From: Sphingopyxis sp. BE259
GTDB taxonomy: Bacteria; Pseudomonadota; Alphaproteobacteria; Sphingomonadales; Sphingomonadaceae
Direction: 5' to 3'
Assembly (NCBI RefSeq): GCF_031457495.1
Contig: NZ_JAVDWM010000001.1
Location: 2,468,001 to 2,532,000, forward strand
Length of the DNA stretch: 64,000 nucleotides
Both the position numbers and the translations under genes were made by a program. Position 1 is the first letter of the stretch; each line of letters opens with the position of its first letter. Positions 53,772-62,658 of the stretch are shown piece by piece. The notes beneath the pieces were generated by a model. The model worked only from the letters and a program-made list of their open reading frames with translations. It was not told the DNA's origin and made no database searches.

Positions 53772-56700
53772 TCATTCGGATGGGAGCACTGGGAACCAGG
53801 CGATGACTTCCCAATCATCCAGGCCGCTCGCCCCGCTCATACCCTGCGGGGCGCCGGTGGTGAAAAGGCTATCGACACTGCGTTCCAGTGCGGTGCCGGT
53901 GATGCCCGCAATCCCCGCCTCTAGGAGCACCTGCCAGCTTTCCATTTTTGCGCCGCGTTTTGTCTCACGGTCGAACCGCTTCCAGAGCGAGGCGCTTTCC
54001 TCCGGCGTCGTGCGGGCGATACGGCGGAGCGAATCGAGAATACGCTTGGGTGCGCTATGCGGCAGATGGATGGTTCCATCACTGCGCACATGCACTAGCG
54101 CGTGGGGGCGAAGCGGGTCTTTAGCATCGAGCGCCCCCATCGCCGCCACCGTTTCCCCGCGCAACACGAAGATCGCGCCGGTGGGCATGTCGTCGCTCGC
54201 GGCAACGGGGGCGTGGACGGTGAAAGGCAATTGATCGATGTTGGCGCGCGCATCTGCATCCAGTTGCGCGAGATCGAGTCGAAGGTCATTCAGCGTCAAA
54301 TCAGTGATCGAAACGCCCTGCGACAAATCCTCCAGATCAATCACCTGATCCTGCATCGCCTCCAACTGCCGGCGGCGATATTCCAGATCGTTCATGCCAT
54401 TGGCCGGGTCAGCCTCGATGATGTTTTCCTCACCCGTCGCCGAAATGTCGAGCAGTTTCATCCGCCCCGATACCGTGCGTTCAAGGCCGATATAGGCATC
54501 CAGATCCATATTCGGCCAGAAATTGACCAGCTTGATCCGGTCATTGTCCGACCCCAGCCGGTCAATCCGCCCGAAACGCTGCACGATGCGCACGGGGTTC
54601 CAGTGAATGTCGTAATTCACCACACAATCGCAATCCTGCAAATTCTGGCCCTCGCTGATGCAATCGGTGGCGATGATCAGGTCGATTTCGGGTTCATCGG
54701 CAAGACTCTCGGGTCGCTTGCGCGCTTTGGGGGCGAAGGCGGTCAGAATGGTCGCCAGATCGGTTTTCAGCCGCGTGCTCGATGTCTTGTTCGTGCCGCT
54801 GCCGGTGACCAGCGCGGAAATTCCGTCGACTTCATCCGCCAGATTTTCGTAAAGATAGGCCGCAGTATCGGCAAAGGCGGTGAAGACGAGTAGCTTGGCG
54901 TTGCCGGGGTTGATCGGGTGGCGGCGCTTTTCCTCGATAATCCGGCGCAATTCAGCAAGCTTTGCATCGGCGCCCGGCGTGATCGCCTGTGCCTGCCGCA
55001 TCAACCGCATCAGCCGTGTGCGGTCGGCATCAAGATCGCGGCGCCACGCAATCAGATCAGCATCGCTGAGCAGCACCTTGACATTGCGGCCCACGCCAAG
55101 CGCCTCAAACAGCGGGTCATCCTCGGCCAGTTCCTCAATGGCTGGCACTTCGATGCTATCATCATGTTGCGAGATTCTCTCGATCAGCGCTTCGACCGAC
55201 GCAAGCTGACGCGCGACTGTCAGCGCAAAGGCGTGGACCGAGCTTTCCATGCGCTTCAGCAGATTGACGCGCATCAGGCCGACCAGGCTTTCTTCGCGGT
55301 CAAGCTGGCGGAATACCGACTGGCCGGGTTTGGCCGTCTGGCTATAGCGCCGGTCATATTCGTCACGCTTATGCGCCAGCACGTAACGCAGCGGAGCATA
55401 GGCGGCGAGCGTCAGGCGGCGGATTTCATCATTGATAGCCGCGATGGGCGGATAGCTGCCATCGGTGGCCACATCGCACTTGCGATTATCCGGTGGCAGT
55501 TTTTCGGGGAAACGGCCTGTCTCAGCCAAACCATAATAGCGCTCGATATGCTTGCGCGACCGCGCAATGGTGAGGAGATCGAGCAGCCTGACATAGTCAA
55601 AGCCGAGCATGTCAAGCAGCCGCTGCGATGTCCGCCGGTCCGATGGCAATGCTTGCCATTTGTTGAATGCTGCCTGCGCCAGCCGCACGGTGCCTGCGAT
55701 GCTCTTAATCCCGGCATCGGCCAGCGCGGCGTCGTCTCCTTCGGTCGCGAAAGCGATCTGGTTTTTCAGATCGTTGAGGCGGTTGTTCACCGGCGTTGCC
55801 GAAAGCATCAGCACGCGTGTGCGAATGCCCGCCTTGACGATATTGCGCATCAGCTTGTCGTACCGGCTATCGCCATCGCGACCGGTGGGCCGGTTACGAA
55901 AATTATGCGATTCATCGATGACAACCAGTCCGTAATTGCCCCAGTTGACGTGGTCGAGATCGATATCACCCGATAGCCCGCCATCGCGCGACAAGTCGGT
56001 ATGGTTTAGGACGTCAAATGCAAAACGGTCGGTTGCCAAAGGATTGCGGACATCGTTGCGCGTCCAAAGTGTCCAGTTGTCTCGAAGTCTTTTGGGGGCC
56101 AGCACCAATACGCGCTCGTTGCGTAGTTCATGATATTTGATGACGGCCAGCGCCTCAAACGTCTTGCCGAGGCCTACACTGTCGGCAATGATACAACCGC
56201 CCCACTGCGTCAGTTTGCCGATAGCGCCCAGTACGCCGTCGCGCTGAAAACGGTAAAGCATGTCCCAGACCTTGCTATCTTCCAGCCCGATGCGCCGGTC
56301 GGGCAGGTCCGCAGTGTCTGCAGCCATGTCGCTGAACAATGCAGCCAGCGCGCGATGATAGCAGTCAGCGGGCGTCGTTTGAGCGGCGGCAATTCGCAAT
56401 TGCGAGAGTAAGGGAATATCATGCTGTTCTTGCGCATCGCGCCATAGTTTCTCGAACCAATCGGCCATTGCGGCGACTTCGTCGGCCTGGTCGAACAATT
56501 GCACCATGCCCGCAGAAGCGCTGCGGGCAAGGCCCAAGCCCGCCGTCGTCAATTCGCACTCGCCGGCCAATGCCAATGGCGATGACAGGCTGAGCACCAG
56601 CGATTGTCTCAAGGCACGATCGGTTGCGCGTACCGAAGCCGCGTCGAGCCAAGCCAAAACTCGCGCGGATTCCTCACGCATGGTCAATTTGTTACGGCGG

Positions 56701-56885
56701 CGGCGGTCATGCCCGTCCACTTGCAACGCGGCGTCGTTCGCCAAAAGGCACCGCTCTATTGTGTGAGCGACTGCCATAACCGCCGCGCCTTCGAGCGAAA
56801 CAGACGATGTAATGAGATTGAACGGCGTATTCGTTGGTAACACATCCGCTACACGTTCGCTCCCGATGTTCGAGATCAGCCGCAT
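53772..56885 (-). CDS. SNF2-family helicase
   Basis: 1037 residues from ATG 56885. Helicase motifs: ADSVGLGKTFEAL (Walker A near 236-242), VLVLAPKRLRDNW, DESH at 324-327, LMLSATPVNNRLND, a C-terminal helicase half with ATDCISEGQNLQDCDCVVNYDIHWNP and the arginine motif QRFGRIDRLGS. The first 200 residues lack a recognisable domain. It moves along DNA in many restriction and defence systems. Second gene of the operon, 28 bases after fic. Confidence 0.9.
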   Translation of the reverse strand: MRLISNIGSERVADVLPTNTPFNLITSSVSLEGAAVMAVAHTIERCLLANDAALQVDGHDRRRRNKLTMREESARVLAWLDAASVRATDRALRQSLVLSLSSPLALAGECELTTAGLGLARSASAGMVQLFDQADEVAAMADWFEKLWRDAQEQHDIPLLSQLRIAAAQTTPADCYHRALAALFSDMAADTADLPDRRIGLEDSKVWDMLYRFQRDGVLGAIGKLTQWGGCIIADSVGLGKTFEALAVIKYHELRNERVLVLAPKRLRDNWTLWTRNDVRNPLATDRFAFDVLNHTDLSRDGGLSGDIDLDHVNWGNYGLVVIDESHNFRNRPTGRDGDSRYDKLMRNIVKAGIRTRVLMLSATPVNNRLNDLKNQIAFATEGDDAALADAGIKSIAGTVRLAQAAFNKWQALPSDRRTSQRLLDMLGFDYVRLLDLLTIARSRKHIERYYGLAETGRFPEKLPPDNRKCDVATDGSYPPIAAINDEIRRLTLAAYAPLRYVLAHKRDEYDRRYSQTAKPGQSVFRQLDREESLVGLMRVNLLKRMESSVHAFALTVARQLASVEALIERISQHDDSIEVPAIEELAEDDPLFEALGVGRNVKVLLSDADLIAWRRDLDADRTRLMRLMRQAQAITPGADAKLAELRRIIEEKRRHPINPGNAKLLVFTAFADTAAYLYENLADEVDGISALVTGSGTNKTSSTRLKTDLATILTAFAPKARKRPESLADEPEIDLIIATDCISEGQNLQDCDCVVNYDIHWNPVRIVQRFGRIDRLGSDNDRIKLVNFWPNMDLDAYIGLERTVSGRMKLLDISATGEENIIEADPANGMNDLEYRRRQLEAMQDQVIDLEDLSQGVSITDLTLNDLRLDLAQLDADARANIDQLPFTVHAPVAASDDMPTGAIFVLRGETVAAMGALDAKDPLRPHALVHVRSDGTIHLPHSAPKRILDSLRRIARTTPEESASLWKRFDRETKRGAKMESWQVLLEAGIAGITGTALERSVDSLFTTGAPQGMSGASGLDDWEVIAWFPVLPSE

Positions 56886-56913
56886 TGTAATAATTTTTCC
56901 TTGGTTGTGGCAA

Positions 56914-58017
56914 TTAGGGCTTCGCAAGATGATAGCGGGCATAGCGCCGCTCACCAGTGCGTATCAGCGCACCTTTTTCAACAAGATCGGCTAGATCGCG
57001 CGTCGTAGTGGCAAGACTTGCGTCTGTTATCGTCCGATAATTTTCGGCGCTCAACCCACCCGCAAAGCCGTCCGGTCCTTCACGGAACAATCGAAGCAAG
57101 GCCTCTTCCTGCCGTTCGTTGATTTCGCCGCGCAAGCGATCGAGCAGTCGTGTTTTGTCGATCAGGAAGCGGATGCGGGTGATCGTCCGCGCCTGCGCCT
57201 CGATGACAATATCGGCAAACCATGTCAGCCAGGCATTGATGTCGTTGCTTTGGCTGCCAAGCTGAAGCGCGGCGTAGTAGGCTTTGCGGTGGCGGTGGAT
57301 CGTTTCCGCGAGTGCCGTCAGCGTCGGGGCCGCGAGGCTTTGGGCCAATACCTTTTCAGCAATCGCGCGCCCGATCCGGCCATTGCCATCTTCAAAGGGG
57401 TGGATACTCTCGAACCACAGGTGCGATATTGCGGCACGGGTGATCGCGGGAAGCGGGTTTGATGACGACGGCGCGCTATCGTTGAACCAGGCTATGAAAC
57501 GGGACATTTCCATTGGGACGACATCTGACGGCGGTGCCTCGAAATGCACACGCGGCGCATGGAGTGCGCCCGAAACGATCTGCATTGCATCTGCGTGCGT
57601 TCGGTAGCGCCCCATATCAGCAATGTCGCGACGCCCGTTCATCAGCATGGCGTGCCATGCGAATAGAGTCCGATCGTCGAGCGGTGCAGCATGGCCGCGA
57701 TAAACATCGGCCATGAGTTCGGCGGCTCCGGCCTCTGCCGCGCTTGCACGGCGCTGATCGGCGGCAAAGCCCAGGTGTCGTGCCAGCGACGACTGGACAC
57801 TGGCGCGGTCGAGGATCTCGCCCTCAATGGCTGAGCTATCGACAACCTCCTGCGAGATGAGTTCGATGGTCAGGCCGTCGCGCGCATCGGCGTCCAAGTG
57901 GTGGAGCGCGCCAATGACGACGCCGGAACCTTTCAGGAATTGTTCTTCGGACGCGCGAATTCGCTCCTCGTCGAAGCGGAAGTCAGGCCAGTCGGGAAGT
58001 TGCCAATTCCAGCGCAT
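56914..58017 (-). CDS. Fic-family protein with a built-in inhibitory motif
   Basis: 367 residues. A DUF4172-like N-terminal part holds S61-x3-E65-G66 (SSAIEGE), the inhibitory helix motif of class II Fic proteins. The catalytic loop HPFEDGNGRIGR is at 206-217. A C-terminal winged helix (YRTITDASLATTTRDLADLVEKGALIRTG) follows. Fic enzymes transfer AMP to proteins and are kept off by the inhibitory glutamate. First gene of the restriction-like operon, with a repeat-rich promoter upstream. Confidence 0.88.
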   Translation of the reverse strand: MRWNWQLPDWPDFRFDEERIRASEEQFLKGSGVVIGALHHLDADARDGLTIELISQEVVDSSAIEGEILDRASVQSSLARHLGFAADQRRASAAEAGAAELMADVYRGHAAPLDDRTLFAWHAMLMNGRRDIADMGRYRTHADAMQIVSGALHAPRVHFEAPPSDVVPMEMSRFIAWFNDSAPSSSNPLPAITRAAISHLWFESIHPFEDGNGRIGRAIAEKVLAQSLAAPTLTALAETIHRHRKAYYAALQLGSQSNDINAWLTWFADIVIEAQARTITRIRFLIDKTRLLDRLRGEINERQEEALLRLFREGPDGFAGGLSAENYRTITDASLATTTRDLADLVEKGALIRTGERRYARYHLAKP

Positions 58018-58036
58018 GATGGATAGGATACCTTTC

Positions 58037-58091
58037 TATCAATCACTTTATAGGCCATTTATGATTGATAAAGCGATAGCCAATCAATCAT
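58037..58091. promoter_or_regulatory. inverted repeats upstream of fic, likely operator
   Basis: TATCAATCA at 58037-58045 and its inverse TGATTGATA at 58062-58070, plus ATGATTGAT at 58061-58069 facing ATCAATCAT at 58083-58091. Three half-sites of one motif within 55 bases, AT-rich and 20-74 bases ahead of the Fic start. A good site for autoregulation through the winged helix of Fic. Confidence 0.65.
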
Positions 58092-58286
58092 CATAGGCAC
58101 ATTGTCGCTTCGCGGTGTCGATTTGTGGCGATGGCTGCATCCCGGATGGGCTGCCAAGTGCCAGCATGACAATAGCGTTCGATTGTCATTTCGCGCAGCG
58201 GAGCGCGGGCCGTGCGACCTTGGGGCGTCCGCTGATGCAGGCTCCTGTCCCCGTGCGGTGGACTTTACAGAGCCTGCAATCTTGGA

Positions 58287-58371
58287 TGGTGCGGGCGGTG
58301 GGAATCGAACCCACACTCCTTGCGGAACGGGATTTTGAATCCCGCGCGTCTACCAATTCCACCACGCCCGC
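58287..58371 (-). tRNA. tRNA-Leu(CAA) carried by the element
   Basis: Complete on the minus strand: acceptor GCGGGCG/CGCCCGC, D-arm TGGTGGAATTGGTAGACGCG, anticodon stem CGGGA/TCCCG with loop TTCAAAA (anticodon CAA), variable arm, T-arm GTTCGATTCC, A and encoded CCA. It lies 62 bases from the integrase gene and inside the element. It has the same anticodon as the host tRNA that the element splits, but different stems, so it is not a copy. Confidence 0.95.
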
Positions 58372-58432
58372 GTTGGGAGACGCCTATAGCGCCGCCATCA
58401 AAACACGCAACGGCAAACATAAGCTATTTGGC

Positions 58433-59719
58433 TTAGGTTGCTGGCATCAATGCCTTCTTTCGGGCGGCGACTTTCGGGGGCTTAGCCTTGCGAACATTGA
58501 CGGCGGATGCGTCGATGTTGTTCTTCAAATGACGCCCGTAAAACTTCTCGATCATTTCGACACTGGTGCGGCAGTTCTTCGCGACCTGATAAATGTCCGC
58601 CCCTTCGAGCAAACGCAGACAGATATAGGTATGCCGCAGACTGTAGCAGGTGCGGATGTGGCCATCGCGGTCGAACTTCAGATTCAGCTCGTCGAGAACC
58701 GTGTTCATTAACTCGCGCGGCGTTTTCCCGAATATCCGGTCGGTCGGCTTGAGCTGCTTGCGTTTGCGAACGCGCTCGAAGGGCAGGATCGCACCGGGCA
58801 TCGACTTGCAGAAGCCGACCCCGCGCTTGCCGCGCACCTCGATCTCCAGGATGCGCTCGCCGGTCGACTCGTCATTCACGACCTTGACGTCGCGCAGCTC
58901 AAGCCGAGCGGACTCATCGGGTCGAAGTCCGGTGTTGCCCATGAACAGAACATAATCGTGGAAGGTCTCGCAAACTTCACGCCAGCGCGGCTTCGGCGGG
59001 TTCTTCGCCCGCTCGCGCGTAGCTTCATAAAGCATCTTGTATTCCTCAGGCGAGAACCACGCGCGATGCTCCACCTTGCCGGACGTCTTGTAGGGCGCTG
59101 ACATATCCGGGATTGCCGAAATCCAGCCCTTGCGGTTGGCGGTTTTTAAGACCTGCCGAAGTGTGACGATCTCGCCGTGCAAGGTCGCGCGTGCCGGCTT
59201 CTTCGGCTTGCCGGTTTTGGGATCGACCCTCGATGTCTGCCGGTGCGCCCGATACTCCTGCACTTTGCCGGCCGTTATGTCCTCAAGCGCGGTGTCGCCA
59301 AAGAAGGGTAACAGGTGAACGCGGATGTGATCTGACTTCGATGCCACATATTCCGCGTTGCGTTCGCCCAGCGTGATTACCTCGAACTCGCTGGCGAACG
59401 CATCTGCGGCATCCTTGAAGCTTGGGCCAGTAGGCGTTCGCCGACGCCGACCATCGGTCGGCGCGCCGGTTCCGGTGGTCGGGGGCTGGACGGTGCCGTC
59501 CCGCAAGGCAACACGACCGCGTCGGCGTTGGCGATCCTCGACGCAACGCTCCATATACCAGTCGCGCGCGAAATCCTTGGCGGCAGCAAGGCTGACCTCC
59601 TTGGTCGTCTGCCGGTAGTTGCGGCTGCCAAGATAGGTCGAGCATTGCCAGTAGCGGCTGTTCTCACGCCGATAGACGTGCAGCGCCCCATCCATCAGCA
59701 GATGGCTTTCTGTAGGCAT
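58433..59719 (-). CDS. int: tyrosine integrase of the element
   Basis: 428 residues from ATG 59719 (a start at 59782 would take in the arm repeats). A SAM-like DNA-binding domain is at about 100-200. The catalytic core has R266 (NTGLRPDES), R362-H363 in YSLRHTY and Y394 (EKFYGRH). The first His of the usual HxLRH box is Tyr359. It reads away from the attR core 112 bases upstream, and the paired arm repeats overlap its promoter. It should catalyse integration into tRNA-Leu. Confidence 0.9.
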   Translation of the reverse strand: MPTESHLLMDGALHVYRRENSRYWQCSTYLGSRNYRQTTKEVSLAAAKDFARDWYMERCVEDRQRRRGRVALRDGTVQPPTTGTGAPTDGRRRRTPTGPSFKDAADAFASEFEVITLGERNAEYVASKSDHIRVHLLPFFGDTALEDITAGKVQEYRAHRQTSRVDPKTGKPKKPARATLHGEIVTLRQVLKTANRKGWISAIPDMSAPYKTSGKVEHRAWFSPEEYKMLYEATRERAKNPPKPRWREVCETFHDYVLFMGNTGLRPDESARLELRDVKVVNDESTGERILEIEVRGKRGVGFCKSMPGAILPFERVRKRKQLKPTDRIFGKTPRELMNTVLDELNLKFDRDGHIRTCYSLRHTYICLRLLEGADIYQVAKNCRTSVEMIEKFYGRHLKNNIDASAVNVRKAKPPKVAARKKALMPAT

Positions 59720-59735
59720 TGCGAAAACTCCAAAA

Positions 59736-59754
59736 TGTGTAAGACATGTGTAAG
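59736..59754 (+). repeat. right arm-type integrase binding repeats (two TGTGTAAG)
   Basis: Two direct TGTGTAAG copies (59736-59743, 59747-59754), starts 11 bases apart, 77-95 bases inside the right core and just ahead of the integrase start. They match the left pair at 2154-2173. The integrase may thus repress its own promoter. Confidence 0.6.
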
Positions 59755-59830
59755 TCTTTTTGGAGGTCTCGTCCTTGCTCAAACTATTGGTTTTGTGTGG
59801 TTTTTAGCTTACTTTTTTAGGCTAAACGCA

Positions 59831-59845
59831 ATTTTGAGTGCGGCG
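59831..59845. repeat. attR core of the integrative element
   Basis: ATTTTGAGTGCGGCG, identical to 2086-2100. To its right is the 5' part of the split tRNA-Leu; to its left is element DNA. Confidence 0.85.
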
Positions 59846-59870
59846 CGTCTACCAATTTCACCACAGGGGC
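59831..59870 (-). pseudogene. tRNA-Leu(CAA), 5' part cut off by the element
   Basis: On the minus strand: acceptor 5' strand GCCCCTG, D-arm TGGTGAAATTGGTAGACGCG, 5' anticodon stem CCGCA and loop CTCAAAA, then element DNA (TTGCGTTTAGCC) that cannot complete the anticodon stem. The matching 3' part is at 2041-2100. Confidence 0.9.
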
Positions 59871-59990
59871 CCGTGGACGGCTGCCAGACCGGAAGATGAT
59901 TCCCGCGCGGCGACCGATGCGGAGGAGCCGTTGCCACAGAAAGGTGGTTTTAGTCTAGTGGATAAGCGGCATCGTGCATAAGACGGTGGC

Positions 59991-61094
59991 ATGACCGACA
60001 AGAGCAAGGCAGCCGCTGCCCCACCCGCACCTCCCGCCACCCGCGCCAAACCAGCCCCCGCCGCACCATTCGGCCCCGGCCGGATCGCGATGGCGGCAGT
60101 GACCGTCATCGCGATTATCGGCGTCGCTTGGCTGGCGATTACCCTCACCCGATTTTTCATGCTGGTGTTCGCCGCGATCGTGCTGGGCGCGATCTTTGAC
60201 GCGATCGCCAGCTGGCTGGTCCGCCGAACCGGCATGAAGCGCGGATTCGCACTGGCCGGTTCGGTGATCGGCATCATCGCCATCTTTGTCGGCGCTTTTG
60301 TGCTGTTCGGGTCGCAGCTGGCAAATGAAGTCGATACGATCCGCCAACAGGTGCCGCGGGCCCTGCAAGGGGTCGAAGCCTTTCTCGATCGTTATGGCCT
60401 GGGCGCGCGGGTGCGCGAACTGGCCGAGGTCGGCGGCAACGACATCTCGCAAATCGTCTCGCAGGCCGGGGGCTATGCGCTGGCGGCGGGCAGCGGCATC
60501 GCCGATTTCGTGCTGGTGCTGGTCGCCGCGATCTTCCTTGCCAGCGATCCCTCGACCTATCGCCGCGGGTTGTTGTTGCTGATGCCTGCAAAGGCTGAAG
60601 CAACCGCCGAACTCGCGCTGGGCGACGCGTCGCGCGGGTTGAAGGGCTGGATGGTCGGCCAGGCGGTATCGTCGCTGGTCGTCGCGGCGCTGACTGGCGC
60701 CGGGCTGGCGCTGCTCGGCGTGCCCGCCGCCGGCGGCCTGGGCCTGATCGCCGGGCTGCTCGACGTGATCCCGATGATCGGGCCGATTATCGCGGGCATC
60801 CCTGCGGTGCTGCTCGCCTTTACCGTATCGCCTGCCACCGCGCTGTCGACGCTCGTGCTGTTTCTGGTGATCCAGCAGTTGCAGGGGAATTTCCTGCAAC
60901 CGATGATCCAGAAACAAGCGGTCGACGTGCCGCCCGCGGTACTCTTGTTCGCGGTGGTCGCGGCAGGGGTGCTATTCGGCTTCCTAGGCGTGCTGCTCGC
61001 CGCGCCGCTGACCGTGGTGGTCTATGTGCTGGTGCAGCGGGTGTATGTGAAGACGTTGCTGGGCAAGGACATCAAGATCGCCGGGGCGGATTGA
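59991..61094 (+). CDS. AI-2E family transporter
   Basis: 367 residues with about eight membrane helices (for example IAMAAVTVIAIIGVAWLAITLTRF, FALAGSVIGIIAIFVGAFVLFG) and the family feature LIAGLLDVIPMIGPIIAGIPAVLLAF near 250-275. An Ala/Pro-rich N-terminal tail precedes the first helix. AI-2E/PerM proteins are inner-membrane permeases; the substrate cannot be told. Host chromosome, right of the element. Confidence 0.9.
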   Translation: MTDKSKAAAAPPAPPATRAKPAPAAPFGPGRIAMAAVTVIAIIGVAWLAITLTRFFMLVFAAIVLGAIFDAIASWLVRRTGMKRGFALAGSVIGIIAIFVGAFVLFGSQLANEVDTIRQQVPRALQGVEAFLDRYGLGARVRELAEVGGNDISQIVSQAGGYALAAGSGIADFVLVLVAAIFLASDPSTYRRGLLLLMPAKAEATAELALGDASRGLKGWMVGQAVSSLVVAALTGAGLALLGVPAAGGLGLIAGLLDVIPMIGPIIAGIPAVLLAFTVSPATALSTLVLFLVIQQLQGNFLQPMIQKQAVDVPPAVLLFAVVAAGVLFGFLGVLLAAPLTVVVYVLVQRVYVKTLLGKDIKIAGAD

Positions 61095-61115
61095 CGCTGG
61101 CCCCACCATAAAAGA

Positions 61116-61183
61116 CCGTAGCCCTGGGCCTGTCGAAGGGCGCCTATCCGGATAAGCGCCCTTCGACAGGCTCAGGGCTACGG
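61116..61183. repeat. long inverted repeat, terminator-like
   Basis: Two arms of about 27 bases, each with the sphingomonad-type block GCCCT(T/G).. and CCTGTCGAAGGGC / GCCCTTCGACAGG, face each other across a short loop. It sits between convergent genes (AI-2E permease and aldehyde dehydrogenase). Blocks of this kind recur in sphingomonad genomes as REP-like elements and can serve as bidirectional terminators. Confidence 0.65.
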
Positions 61184-61206
61184 CGTTAAATTGCTCGCTC
61201 AGTTCC

Positions 61207-62658
61207 CTACTTCTTCAATTCCTTGGCCAGTGTCTTCGCCGTCGCCTTGCCATAGGGCGGCTTGAACCCCGCCAGCCCGGCAACATCCAGCTTCGGCTGG
61301 CGATACACCGCGCGCGCATGGCTGAACGTCCTGAACCCGTCGACACCATGGTAATTGCCCATGCCCGAAGGCCCGACCCCGCCGAATGGCAGATCCTCCA
61401 TCGCGTTGTGGAACAACACGTCGTTGACCGTCACGCCGCCCGAGATCGTCCGCGTTAGTACGCGGTCCTCCTCGCTCTTGTCCTGCCCGAAATAATAGAG
61501 GCCGAGCGGGCGGTCGTTCGCGTTCACATAATCGATCGCATCGTCGATCGTCTTGTACGTCCGGACCGGCAGGATCGGGCCAAAGATTTCCTCCTGCATC
61601 ACCTTCATGTCGTCGGTCGGATTGCGGACGATATGCAGCGGCATCTTGTGGCCGTTGGCGCTAGCGAAATCCTCCTTGCCCGGATTGACCTCGATCACTT
61701 CGGCGCCCTTTTCGCGCGCGTCAGTCAGATAGGATTGCAGGCGGTCGTAATTGCGCGTGTTGACGACTGAGGTGTAATCGTCGTTGGCGAGCAGCGTCGG
61801 ATAGAGCGCGGTCGCGCCCTTGGTGACGCTGTCGATCACCTCGCCCTCCTGATCCTCGGCAACCAGCAGATAGTCGGGGGCGAGGCAAATCTGCCCCGCG
61901 TTCATCATCTTGCCGAGCGCGACACGCTGACCGACCAGATCCTTGTTCGCGCTGCGCCCGATAAAGGTCGGCGACTTGCCGCCAAGTTCGAGCGTGACCG
62001 GCACCAGGTTATCGGCGGCAGCGCGCATGATATGTTTGCCGACGCTCGTTGCGCCGGTGAAGATCATATGGTCGAACGCCAGCTTCGAGAATGCGACGCC
62101 GACATCGGCGTCGCCGGTGAACACCGCCATTTCGCTTTCGTCGAAATATTCCGGCACCAGCCGGGCGATCAAGGCCGAGACATTTTCGGTAAACTCGCTC
62201 GGCTTGATCATCGCGCGATTGCCCGCGGCCAGGATCCCCGCCATCGGCACGAAGACCATCCCGACCGGGAAATTCCACGGCGCGACGACGCCGACGACGC
62301 CCTTGGGCTGATAGACGACCTCGGCCTTCGCGCCGAGCAGGCCGAGCGGAAATGTGGGTTTGCGCTTCTCGCCCTTCGCCCAGCTCGCCATATGCTTTTT
62401 CGCATGTTTCAGCGCGCTGACCGACGGCATGATGTCGGTCATCAGCGTCTGTTCGCGGCTGCGGTGACCGAAATCCTCGCTGACCGCCTTGGCAAAATCC
62501 TCGGCATTGTCGACCAGCAGCGCGATCGCGCGGTCGATGCGGTCGGCGCGAACGCTCAGGCTTTCGGGCATCGCCGCGGTAAAGGCGACCTTTTGCGCCG
62601 CCAGCACCTCAGCCATGCGCTGCGTTTCACCGCTGATATTGGTTGCGACCGTTGCCAT
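61207..62658 (-). CDS. aldehyde dehydrogenase, coniferyl-aldehyde type
   Basis: 483 residues. NAD(P)-dependent aldehyde dehydrogenase: GVVGVVAPWNFPVGMVFVPMAGILAAGNRAMIKPSEFT, catalytic region ELGGKSPTFIG and the cysteine in NAGQICLAPDY, and a late DLPFGGVGPSGMGNYHG. Length and sequence style match the coniferyl aldehyde dehydrogenase (CalB-like) group, which oxidises aromatic or long-chain aldehydes to acids. Substrate not proven. Host chromosome, convergent with the permease gene. Confidence 0.88.
   Translation of the reverse strand: MATVATNISGETQRMAEVLAAQKVAFTAAMPESLSVRADRIDRAIALLVDNAEDFAKAVSEDFGHRSREQTLMTDIMPSVSALKHAKKHMASWAKGEKRKPTFPLGLLGAKAEVVYQPKGVVGVVAPWNFPVGMVFVPMAGILAAGNRAMIKPSEFTENVSALIARLVPEYFDESEMAVFTGDADVGVAFSKLAFDHMIFTGATSVGKHIMRAAADNLVPVTLELGGKSPTFIGRSANKDLVGQRVALGKMMNAGQICLAPDYLLVAEDQEGEVIDSVTKGATALYPTLLANDDYTSVVNTRNYDRLQSYLTDAREKGAEVIEVNPGKEDFASANGHKMPLHIVRNPTDDMKVMQEEIFGPILPVRTYKTIDDAIDYVNANDRPLGLYYFGQDKSEEDRVLTRTISGGVTVNDVLFHNAMEDLPFGGVGPSGMGNYHGVDGFRTFSHARAVYRQPKLDVAGLAGFKPPYGKATAKTLAKELKK

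Larger units (their letters stand above)
2101..59845. mobile_element. integrative and conjugative element, about 57.7 kb
   Basis: Bounded by 15-bp direct repeats within a split tRNA-Leu(CAA). It has a tyrosine integrase reading inward at the right end, a relaxase, a MobC-like protein, SSB, a ParB-like protein and a complete VirB/VirD4 secretion set. It therefore has every part expected for self-transfer. Roughly half its length is cargo, mostly nucleases, helicases and a restriction-modification-like operon. A second, serine-type recombinase at 36858 suggests a nested or earlier acquisition. All transfer genes look intact by length and motif. Confidence 0.9.

Noticed and set aside
58287..58371. 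The internal tRNA-Leu as the integration site itself
   Set aside because: Its stems do not match the left tRNA half (CCGCA/TGCGG against CGGGA/TCCCG), while 59831-59870 matches exactly in core and acceptor stem.
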